Source: Roseateles oligotrophus (GTDB taxonomy: Bacteria; Pseudomonadota; Gammaproteobacteria; Burkholderiales; Burkholderiaceae_C). From it: a DNA stretch of 64,000 bases. Of the stretch, positions 17,201 through 24,710 are shown one piece after another. The DNA lies in contig NZ_JAJIRN010000009.1 in assembly GCF_025717515.1 (NCBI RefSeq), positions 335,628 to 399,627 on the forward strand, given 5' to 3'. Below the pieces are notes generated by a model, which ran no database searches, was not told the origin of the DNA, and saw nothing but the letters and a program-made list of their open reading frames with translations. The stretch's first letter is position 1; every line of letters starts with the position of its first letter. A program made the position numbers and the translations under genes.

Positions 17201-18424
17201 ATGAGCAAGACAATAACGACAACAAGCAACGCACCCTGGCTGAAGGTGCGCAGCGGCCGCATCAACTCGATCGACATCTTTCGCGCGCTCACCGTGCTGG
17301 TGATGATCACCGTCAACGAGTGGCACTCGGTGATCGGCCTGCCGCAGTGGATGCGCCATATGCCGGCCGATGCGGATGCGATGACCTTTGTCGATGCGGT
17401 CTTCCCGGCCTTCTTGTTCATCGTCGGCATGTCGATTCCCTTTGCCTTGCAGCAGCGCTTCGGCAAAGGCGACAGCGGCCGGCAGGTGCAGGGTGATGTC
17501 TTGCAGCGCGCGCTGGGGCTGGTGGTGATCGGCTTCTTCATGGTCAATGCGGAATTGGGCTTCCATGCCGCTTCGATGCTGTTGCCGATTCAAGTCTGGG
17601 CCCTGTTGTGCTTTGTCGCTGCCTTTCTTGTCTGGGGTTCGCTGCGCGGCGGCCCTGCCTTGGCTCTGCCTTGGCGCATGGCGGGTGCTGGCTTGTTCAT
17701 CGGGCTGGCCCTGATGTACCGGGGCGGCCCGACCGGGCTAGACGGCATGAGGCCGCAGTGGTGGGGCATCCTGGGCTTGATCGGCTGGGCCTATCTGATC
17801 GGCTGCGTCTGCTTTCAGCTATGCCGCGGACGCGTCCTTGGCTTGCTGGCCTGCACCGCGTTTTGCGCCGCCTACTTCGCCCTGAACCGGGCGCCTGCAG
17901 TAGAGGGCCAAGTCTTGCTGAGTCTCTTGTTCAGCCAGGACGCGCACTTCAGCCATGCATCTTTGGTGCTCAGCGGTTGTGTGACGGCGATGTTGTTCTT
18001 CAATCAGCTGTCCGAAGACGGGCCGGCCAAGCGTTTTGCATTTGCCTTTGCCTTCGCGCTCTTGCTGGCGCTGGCCGCAACTTGGTTGCGGCCGGAGTTC
18101 AAGATCTCCAAGATTTACGCGACGCCAAGTTGGGCTTTGTACAGTGCTGCGGCCTGCGTGCTGATCTTCGCTGCCTTGTATCAATGGATCGATGTGCGCG
18201 GGCGCAGCTTGTTGCCGGGGCTGCTTGAGCCGGTGGCAGCCAACCCCTTGGTCGCCTACTTGATCCCCTTCATCGTGGAGGGGCTGATGAGTTTGGCTCG
18301 GCTGGAGTTCCCCTTGTTCTTGCGCACCGGTCTGGTCGGCATCGGCTTCGGCTTGGCCTATGCGGTTGCGGTCGCATTGCTGGTGAAACAATTGGCTGCG
18401 CGAGGCGTACGCCTGCGTATCTGA
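17201..18424 (+). CDS. NagX-like polytopic membrane protein (DUF5009 / HGSNAT-related acyltransferase family)
   Basis: A 407-residue integral membrane protein with about ten spans. The N-terminal signature RINSIDIFRALTVLVMITVN followed by FPAFLFIVGMSIPFAL is typical of the DUF5009 family related to heparan-alpha-glucosaminide N-acetyltransferase. Bacterial members called NagX sit in chitin/GlcNAc utilisation clusters and are proposed to act on or move amino sugars across the inner membrane. The gene context here (chitinase, receptor) agrees. It follows the receptor on the same strand after a hairpin and precedes the lactonase by 25 bases. Actual reaction unproven. Confidence 0.8.
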   Translation: MSKTITTTSNAPWLKVRSGRINSIDIFRALTVLVMITVNEWHSVIGLPQWMRHMPADADAMTFVDAVFPAFLFIVGMSIPFALQQRFGKGDSGRQVQGDVLQRALGLVVIGFFMVNAELGFHAASMLLPIQVWALLCFVAAFLVWGSLRGGPALALPWRMAGAGLFIGLALMYRGGPTGLDGMRPQWWGILGLIGWAYLIGCVCFQLCRGRVLGLLACTAFCAAYFALNRAPAVEGQVLLSLLFSQDAHFSHASLVLSGCVTAMLFFNQLSEDGPAKRFAFAFAFALLLALAATWLRPEFKISKIYATPSWALYSAAACVLIFAALYQWIDVRGRSLLPGLLEPVAANPLVAYLIPFIVEGLMSLARLEFPLFLRTGLVGIGFGLAYAVAVALLVKQLAARGVRLRI

Positions 18425-18449
18425 GTCCGCCGTCAATTCACGAGAAAAT

Positions 18450-19601
18450 ATGTCCTTGAACCCCAGTCTCCCAGCTGCAACACCTTGCGCCCACGCCTAT
18501 GTCGGCAGCTATGGGCCCAATGGCCTGGGGCTCTACAGCTTTGCACAAGGCCCGAATAGCGGCGATCTGCGGCCCTTGGCAGTCACCGAGGGCCCGCGCA
18601 ACCCGAGCTGGCTGTGCAGCAACGCCGACGGCTCGCGCCTGTATGTGGCCAATGAGCATGAAGACGCAGAAGGCGGCGCTGGAACGATCACCGCCTATGC
18701 GCGCGATGCCCAGAGCGGCACGTTAACGCTGATCAATAGCGTTAGCGCCGGTGGCGCCAGGCCCGTGCATCTGAGTCTCGACGACGCCGAGCGCTTCGTT
18801 TTTGTCGCCAATTACGGCGGCGGCTCGGTGGCGGTTCTCGCGCTGGCGGCCGACGGTGGCTTGAGCGCGCCCTTGGCCTTGATGCGCCATGCCGAGGTAT
18901 TCGGCAACCGGCCGCTCGGGCCGCAGCCGGCGGCACTCAGCAGCCCGGGCAGCTTTGCGATCAGCGATCACGATGGCCCGCATGCCCATATGGCGCGGCT
19001 TGACCCCAGCGGGCGCTATTTGCTGGTCAGTGATCTGGGCCTGGATCTGATGATCAGCTGGCGCTTTGATGCGCAGAGCGGCCAGCTGTCGACGCCGCAG
19101 ACCTTTGCCGCCTCGCCCGGTGCCGGCCCACGCCATTTCGTTTTCCATCCTCAGCAGGCTCAGCATTGCTATGTCTTGAATGAAGAAGCGTCCACGCTGG
19201 CTTGGTTGCACTTTGACGCGGCCACTGGGCGGCTGACGGCGCGCGCCGAGCTGAGCAGCTTGCCGGCGGGCTTCAAGGGCACAAACTTTGCGGCGGATTT
19301 GCGCTTCAGCCCCGATGGTCGTTGGCTCTATTGCTTGAATCGACTGCATGATTCGGTCGCGATATTCGCGGTTGCGTCGGACGGCTCGCTGGCCTTATCG
19401 GGTCATGAATGGACGCGCGGCTCCTATCCGCGCAGCTTTGCCTTCGACCCGAGCGGGCGCTTCATGTATGTGTGCAATCAGCGCAGTGACCATCTGGCTG
19501 TTTTCGCCGTTAGGGCGGATGGCGGCCTCGACTTCACCGGTCAATTCATTGCGGTCGGCAGCCCGGTGGCAATCTGCTTCGGCTCTACATCGAGTAGCTG
19601 A
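18450..19601 (+). CDS. Lactonase family seven-bladed beta-propeller protein (Pgl-like)
   Basis: A 383-residue repeated propeller without a signal peptide. Characteristic stretches are YVGSYGPNGLGLYSF, NPSWLCSNADGSRLYVANE, GGARPVHLSLDDAERFVFVA, the conserved DHDGPHAHMARLDPSGRYLL and GAGPRHFVFHPQ. The family includes the 6-phosphogluconolactonase Pgl of E. coli, but many members lie in sugar clusters with unknown lactone or sugar substrates. Here it closes the chitinase-receptor-NagX group and its last 17 bases overlap the convergent receptor gene at 19585. An oxidised amino-sugar lactone is a possible substrate, but that is speculation. Confidence 0.87.
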   Translation: MSLNPSLPAATPCAHAYVGSYGPNGLGLYSFAQGPNSGDLRPLAVTEGPRNPSWLCSNADGSRLYVANEHEDAEGGAGTITAYARDAQSGTLTLINSVSAGGARPVHLSLDDAERFVFVANYGGGSVAVLALAADGGLSAPLALMRHAEVFGNRPLGPQPAALSSPGSFAISDHDGPHAHMARLDPSGRYLLVSDLGLDLMISWRFDAQSGQLSTPQTFAASPGAGPRHFVFHPQQAQHCYVLNEEASTLAWLHFDAATGRLTARAELSSLPAGFKGTNFAADLRFSPDGRWLYCLNRLHDSVAIFAVASDGSLALSGHEWTRGSYPRSFAFDPSGRFMYVCNQRSDHLAVFAVRADGGLDFTGQFIAVGSPVAICFGSTSSS

Positions 19602-21678
19602 GCGCCAGCGCCAGGGCGGGTGCCTCGGCCCGCCACATGCCCATACGGGACTGCACATTGCGGCTGTTGTACTTGGGGTCCTTCCAGCCCAGCATGTTGT
19701 AGGCATTCAGGTCCAGGCGCAATTGCGCGCTGTGTTTGTAGATCAGGCCGGCGTTGAGGAAGAAGGCGCCGGAGAACGCGTCTTTGCTGCCGTCGGTATT
19801 GGTGAAACGGAGGTTGTTGCCTAGTACGGCCCGGTTATAGGCGGCATAGTCTTCGGCACCTTGAAAGTGCCAGAGCTTTTGCGCGCTGCCGGTGAGTGTC
19901 AGTCCGCCACTCAGCTCGTGCTGCAGACTCAGCTTGGTGATGCTGTTAGGGCTGTTGGCAAAGTCATTGCCATAGCCGTAGGGCTGCGCGGTGAAGGTCT
20001 GCGCAATGTTGGGGCGCGCCAGCTGCATGTCGCGCAGCTTGACATAGCTTTGCGAGACCCTGAATACACTGCCCGCCCGCTGCCAACTGCTGCTGGCCTC
20101 TGCGCCCCAGAAGCGGATACGCCCGAGTGGCTCGTAGCTGTTGATGGCGAAGTTATAGGCGATCAGATTCTGGGTTGATGCATACAGATTGAAGGCACTG
20201 TCCCAGCCCGGAGCATGGACGAGGTCCCAGCGCAGGTCGGCGGTCTTGATGTCTTCGTTATGCGCAGGCGGGCCGCCACGCAGGTCATTGGTATGGGTGT
20301 CAAAGGCGGAAGGGCGGCGCACCGATTGGGTGTAGGAAGCCTTCAAGGTATTGCTGTCATTGAGATGGTGGACCAACGCCGCGCGCGGGCTGACGGCGGC
20401 CTTGGTATTGGGCTGGATGTCTTGGCGCAGCGAGACAAAGCTGAGCCAGTCCGGGTTGATATTCCATTGATGCTCGAACATCAGTGAGTGACTGTGCGAC
20501 TTCCAATGTGTTGCTGCGGGCAAGGGGGTGCCAATGGCGAAACGGTATTCCATGCGCTCCACTTCGGCGCCCATGGCGAGCTGATGTGGTCCGCCAATCC
20601 AACTGGCCAGCAGCTTGGCGTTGTACTTGCGTTCGCCTGTATCGTAGGGTTCAAACAGACGATAGCCATCGGTCTGGTCGGCTGCAGCGGTGGCATCCAC
20701 CGTCCATTCCTGCGTGGGCTTCCAGCGGTAGCGGCTTTGCAGACTGAGCTGAGTCGACTGCCTGGAGGTGGCCAAGTAGCGGGCAGGATTGTTGATGTAG
20801 GTTCGATCCGAGGCCATATCGGTGACGGTGCCGCCCCGGCTATAGCGCAGCCAGGTCTCCCAGTCATCGCTGCTGTATTGCAGGTGCAGTTTGTGGCGCG
20901 GCTTGCCCTCGTAGGCCGCGTTGTCGTTCGGGATCGCGAAGACCACCGGCTCGCCGGCGGTTGACTGGCGGGCCTTGTTGATTGAAGTCCAGGCGGCGCT
21001 GGACTGCAAGGGTGAGTCAGCTTGATCGGAGCCTCGGTACTTGTCGATGCCATAGTAGGCATAGAGATCGCCGCCGCCCAGCTTCCATGAATGTTGCAGC
21101 TCGGCCGAAGTAAAGTTTTCTATCGCGCCGGCGCGCAGATGCAGGCGGGGCTGGCCGCCGGGGCTTGATTTGAGCGTGGTGATGTTGATGATGCCGTTGA
21201 TGGCGCCCGGCCCATAGACGGCCGAGGCCGGCCCGTTGACGACCTCAATGCGTTCGATATCGTCCAGCATGGGTAGGCCGATCTCGGTGTCCACGCCGAG
21301 CAACAGGCGGTTATTCATCTGCTTGCCATTGACCAGCAAGAGCGTCTTGTCATTGATGTCGGACTGAATGCCGCGCAGCTCAAAACGGGGCGGCAGCGAG
21401 GGGTGGCGGGTCCAGTTGAAACTCGGCACAAAGATCACCAGCAAGTCCTCGAGCCGGCGCGCGCCGCTGTTTTCAATCATCCAGCGCTCAATATAGTTGA
21501 CGCTGATCGGGGCATTGCGGCGCGACACCTGGGTCAGCGTGCCGGCCTGGGAAATCGTCTCGCGCCCCAGATCCTCCAGTGACAACTCATACACGCCCGG
21601 GCTTTGGGCCATGGTTGCGCCGATAAAACAAAGCGTTAAATTTGCGGACAAAAATCTTGCGTGGTTGAGCTGGCTCAT
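19585..21678 (-). CDS. TonB-dependent receptor, substrate unknown (paired with YfiR-like gene)
   Basis: A 697-residue outer-membrane receptor with a plug (ELSLEDLGRETISQAG, RFELRGIQSDINDKTLLLVN, IERIEVVNGPASAVYGPGAI) and a barrel ending ALALALSYSM. The plug start resembles the TonB-linked proteins found beside DUF4154 (YfiR-like) genes, often with a histidine kinase. The chosen start MSQLNHARF at 21678 gives a signal peptide ending TMA; the longer reading is unlikely. It is divergent from the YfiR-like gene (112 bases apart) and its 3' end overlaps the lactonase gene by 17 bases. Ligand unknown. Confidence 0.88.
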   Translation of the reverse strand: MSQLNHARFLSANLTLCFIGATMAQSPGVYELSLEDLGRETISQAGTLTQVSRRNAPISVNYIERWMIENSGARRLEDLLVIFVPSFNWTRHPSLPPRFELRGIQSDINDKTLLLVNGKQMNNRLLLGVDTEIGLPMLDDIERIEVVNGPASAVYGPGAINGIINITTLKSSPGGQPRLHLRAGAIENFTSAELQHSWKLGGGDLYAYYGIDKYRGSDQADSPLQSSAAWTSINKARQSTAGEPVVFAIPNDNAAYEGKPRHKLHLQYSSDDWETWLRYSRGGTVTDMASDRTYINNPARYLATSRQSTQLSLQSRYRWKPTQEWTVDATAAADQTDGYRLFEPYDTGERKYNAKLLASWIGGPHQLAMGAEVERMEYRFAIGTPLPAATHWKSHSHSLMFEHQWNINPDWLSFVSLRQDIQPNTKAAVSPRAALVHHLNDSNTLKASYTQSVRRPSAFDTHTNDLRGGPPAHNEDIKTADLRWDLVHAPGWDSAFNLYASTQNLIAYNFAINSYEPLGRIRFWGAEASSSWQRAGSVFRVSQSYVKLRDMQLARPNIAQTFTAQPYGYGNDFANSPNSITKLSLQHELSGGLTLTGSAQKLWHFQGAEDYAAYNRAVLGNNLRFTNTDGSKDAFSGAFFLNAGLIYKHSAQLRLDLNAYNMLGWKDPKYNSRNVQSRMGMWRAEAPALALALSYSM

Positions 21679-21790
21679 TTGCGCATCCTCGGTAGTTCGC
21701 CCCCCATTTACGAAGGGACAGGTGTTGCGTGGCGATGCTACGCCGGGCACGACACTTGATCAATACGATTGCCCTCGTGCATAGTCCAGC

Positions 21791-22369
21791 ATGGCTAGGA
21801 TGGCAAGGATGGCGGTGATTCAATTGCAGCGGCGACGACGGTGTTTGCAGAGCATGGCAGGCGCAGCGCTAGCAATGCTGGCCTCCGCCAGGCTCTCGGC
21901 AGGTATCGGTGAAGACCAGCTGAAGGCGGCCTACTTGCTCAGTTTCTTGGCCTATGTGGAGTGGCCGCAGGGCAGATTTCCGGCCGAGGGGGCGCCCATC
22001 GTGCTGGCGACTCTGGCGCAGGACGGGGTCTTGCAAAGCTTGCAAGAAGGTGCGCGGGGCCGAACCGTTCAGGGGCGGGCGGTTGATGTGCGGCTGCTTG
22101 GACGCGCCGCAGACGCGCTCTCGGCCCATCTGCTGTATGTGCCGGCCGGCATCGTGATTGACGCCGAGGTGATGCGCCTCTTGCGGGCCGCTGCGGTGCT
22201 GGTGGTGGGCGAGTCGGAATCGTTTTTGCAAGCAGGCGGTGCGATTCGTCTGGTCGTGGTCGACGCCCGACTGCGGTTCGACGTCAATCTGCAGAATGTG
22301 GATCTGGCCGGCTTGCGTTTGTCGGCGCGGATGTTGCAACTGGCGCGGTTGGTGCAAAGGCCGACCTGA
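21791..22369 (+). CDS. YfiR family (DUF4154) periplasmic protein
   Basis: A 192-residue protein with a basic leader and signal-like helix (AGAALAMLASARLSAG), then the family features DQLKAAYLLSFLAYVEWP, an internal VLVVGESESFLQAGGAIRLVV and the end DVNLQNVDLAGLRLSARMLQLA. YfiR represses the diguanylate cyclase YfiN in Pseudomonas; relatives encoded beside TonB-dependent receptors are thought to pass envelope signals inward. No diguanylate cyclase is adjacent. Three in-frame ATGs lie within the first seven codons, so the exact start is uncertain. Confidence 0.88.
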   Translation: MARMARMAVIQLQRRRRCLQSMAGAALAMLASARLSAGIGEDQLKAAYLLSFLAYVEWPQGRFPAEGAPIVLATLAQDGVLQSLQEGARGRTVQGRAVDVRLLGRAADALSAHLLYVPAGIVIDAEVMRLLRAAAVLVVGESESFLQAGGAIRLVVVDARLRFDVNLQNVDLAGLRLSARMLQLARLVQRPT

Positions 22370-22394
22370 GGTGGGCCTTCGGGCCCCGGTCCGA

Positions 22395-23228
22395 CTAGAC
22401 ACCACTGCTCGTTTCGAGCCGGGCTTGTGCCACCGGCGCATGGACGAGGGCAATGCTGAGCCAGACGGCCACGCTGAAGTAGGCCGTCATCCAGACCATC
22501 TCGCTCTGCCAATCTTGCAGCCGGTGTGAGACCGTCCAGCGGCCCGACACATCGGCGAAGCCCTGGTAGACGCTCAGATAGTTGCGGCCACTGGCTTCGT
22601 CGGCCAGCCAGCGCGACCAGTACATCGGCACATCGACCATGAACATGAAGGCGACATAGGCCAGGCCAATCAGACACCACGCGCTCAGCAGCGGGCGCTG
22701 CTTGGCGCTCAGGCGAGGCCAGATCAGCATCAGGCTGACCGCCAGCAGCGCGGCGCTCAAACCCCAGAGCGACTCTTCCACCACATGGCCGATATTCGAG
22801 GTGGTCAGCACCGAGTACCAGGAGAAGGTCTCGGCCACTGCGATCAGGGGCACGATCAACAGTGCCGCGAAACCGCCGACCCGACTGCCGGTACTGCCGG
22901 ATACCTCGTGCAACATCAAGGCCCATTGCGCGACGAAGCAAAGCTCGGCGATGGTGGCGACCGACCGCCCCACCACCACGCTCGACAGCCAGCTGTCGAT
23001 CAGGCATAGCCGCGGCACATCAAACACCGGCAAGGCCGAGCGAAACGCGCAGCCCAACACATACGCGGCCGAAAGCACAAGTTGCAGGCGCCGCATTGAG
23101 TAGGCCCTGGGTGGCAGCAAGGCTTGGCGTCGATATAGCGCCACCGATGACATCAGCCAAGCTGCGATATTGAACAAGGCCACCGCGCACAGCAGCGACC
23201 ACCATGTTGAAACATCAAGCGTCATCAT
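22395..23228 (-). CDS. Polytopic membrane protein, seven to eight spans, unknown
   Basis: A 277-residue hydrophobic protein beginning MMTLDVSTWWSLLCAV, with spans at roughly 10-30, 45-65, 80-110, 115-140, 150-172, 185-205 and 245-268. There is no cytoplasmic kinase, GGDEF or other catalytic domain. The longer reading to 23381 is rejected because it enters the promoter region of the divergent GntR gene. It converges on the YfiR-like gene with 25 bases between stops. I do not recognise the family; a membrane sensor partner for the YfiR/receptor pair is possible. Confidence 0.7.
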   Translation of the reverse strand: MMTLDVSTWWSLLCAVALFNIAAWLMSSVALYRRQALLPPRAYSMRRLQLVLSAAYVLGCAFRSALPVFDVPRLCLIDSWLSSVVVGRSVATIAELCFVAQWALMLHEVSGSTGSRVGGFAALLIVPLIAVAETFSWYSVLTTSNIGHVVEESLWGLSAALLAVSLMLIWPRLSAKQRPLLSAWCLIGLAYVAFMFMVDVPMYWSRWLADEASGRNYLSVYQGFADVSGRWTVSHRLQDWQSEMVWMTAYFSVAVWLSIALVHAPVAQARLETSSGV

Positions 23229-23361
23229 GCCGTCATGTTGACAGGCTAGGCGCCGTTCGCCAAGTGCCTCGCTTCGCAAAAAGCGTGGCAAAAACATTGA
23301 GGCGGCCTTAAGCCAATCTTGTGTGCTTGTTGATGCAGGGTTTGCGATAGTTGGCCGCATC

Positions 23362-24126
23362 ATGATGAATCGCTCTGCCATGCTTCAAAAAGGCGCGCTC
23401 AACCCGGTGCAGGTCGCGCGCATGCCGCTCTATATGGGCCTGGCGCGCCGCCTGAACGAGGGCCTGCAGCGCGGCCAATGGCAGGTCGAGGGTGCGTTGC
23501 CGTCCGAGCGGGTCTTGGCCGAGGTGCTGGCCGTTTCGCGCGACACCGCCCGCAAGGCCTTGGGCTTGTTGTGCAAGCGCGGTATGTTGGTGCGGGTGCG
23601 GGGTTCGGGTACCTACTTGCGCGCCATGCCGGCCGGCCCCATGAGCGCCGCAGCAGGGCAGCAAGGGGAGCGCTTGGTGGCCAGTGAGTTGCAGACAGCT
23701 AACTTGGAAGAGCAGCGGACTCTGGACTTGGCGCCCGGTCAATCGGTGTGGCGAGCCGTCACGCTCAGCCCCGGAGAGGAGGCGGGCGGCCGGGCGCACC
23801 AGCTGAAATTTCGCTGCATTCCACAGCATTTTTTGCCGCGGCATATCGAGCCCGCCAAGCTGGGGCTGGCCGAACTTGAACTGCATTTCCAGCTGCAGGG
23901 CTTGGGTGGAACCTATTTGCTGCAGCGCATCGAGGCCGTCGCCGCCACGCTCCCGCACGCGGTGCAAATGGGCATAGCGCCGGGCACCGCCCTGTTGCAC
24001 GTGCAGCGTTTGCGTTGTGCACCCTTGGGCCAGGCGCTGGAGATTGAGCATGGCTACCGGCTGGGGGTCGAGGCCGGCTTTTGCGTGGAGCTGCGGGTGG
24101 CTGCAGCTAACCCTGTATTCAGGTGA
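23362..24126 (+). CDS. GntR family regulator with UTRA ligand domain (HutC/FarR type)
   Basis: A 254-residue regulator. The winged helix-turn-helix spans about residues 22-90 (LPSERVLAEVLAVSRDTARKAL then VRVRGSGTYL), and the UTRA chorismate-lyase-like domain fills the rest (QFLPRHIEPAKL-like FLPRHIEPAKLGLAELELHF and LLHVQRLRC). UTRA members often sense sugars, amino-sugar phosphates or histidine intermediates. Start may be 23323, 23362 or 23380; none has a clear ribosome site. No obvious catabolic operon is adjacent, though GlcNAc genes lie 4-9 kb upstream, where NagR-like regulators of this type are known to act. Confidence 0.85.
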   Translation: MMNRSAMLQKGALNPVQVARMPLYMGLARRLNEGLQRGQWQVEGALPSERVLAEVLAVSRDTARKALGLLCKRGMLVRVRGSGTYLRAMPAGPMSAAAGQQGERLVASELQTANLEEQRTLDLAPGQSVWRAVTLSPGEEAGGRAHQLKFRCIPQHFLPRHIEPAKLGLAELELHFQLQGLGGTYLLQRIEAVAATLPHAVQMGIAPGTALLHVQRLRCAPLGQALEIEHGYRLGVEAGFCVELRVAAANPVFR

Positions 24127-24214
24127 CCCCCCTAGCCAAGAGGCTCTCGCGGCGCTAGCATTCGCGCCAGCAGCAAAGTAATGGAATTAATTTTAAAAAC
24201 AGCAGGAGTCATTC

Positions 24215-24697
24215 ATGGATTACGCAGGCATAACGTTGACTGTCAACACCTTCATCAGCGTCACCGAGGGGGCGATGCAGACCGGTGGAACGAACCCCAA
24301 TGTCGGCGTCCAGGTGGATGCCGGCAGCAGCTCACGGGTCACGCTGAACAACGACGGCAGCCTGCGCGTCACAGGGGGTGACCCGACGGGCTCCAAAACC
24401 CTGACGCTAAATGTCACCGTGCTCAGCGCCAACACCGATCCTGCGTCGGCCTACTATCCCGTCGTCGGCTTGATCGTCAAACAAACAACCGTTGGCGCGG
24501 AAGTCTCCAATGCCTGGGGTTCGTACACGGTGGGCACGGGCGCTGCCTTCAACACCCTGCAAGTGCTTGACAAAGACACGGTGCCGGTAGGTGCCGGCTC
24601 GGTCAGTTACGAGTTCTTTGTGTTGATTCAGACGCCGACCGCAGCCGGCAGCATTGGCGATTACGGGCTGATAGATCCGCGCATCACCAACCTCTGA
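24215..24697 (+). CDS. Hypothetical beta-rich protein, no family recognised
   Basis: A 160-residue product with an excellent ribosome site (AGGAG 7 bases upstream). It is rich in Val, Thr, Gly and Ser, with alternating hydrophobic patterns that suggest an all-beta sandwich. There are no cysteines, no signal peptide and no membrane span. It begins MDYAGITLTVNTF and ends LIDPRITNL. The sequence resembles neither PEP-CTERM nor fimbrial proteins, and I recognise no domain. It stands alone between the GntR gene and the convergent cyclase gene. A 5' leader of AT-rich sequence with a clear ribosome site suggests strong expression. Confidence 0.65.
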   Translation: MDYAGITLTVNTFISVTEGAMQTGGTNPNVGVQVDAGSSSRVTLNNDGSLRVTGGDPTGSKTLTLNVTVLSANTDPASAYYPVVGLIVKQTTVGAEVSNAWGSYTVGTGAAFNTLQVLDKDTVPVGAGSVSYEFFVLIQTPTAAGSIGDYGLIDPRITNL

Positions 24698-24710
24698 CGC
24701 GGTTCCGGTG

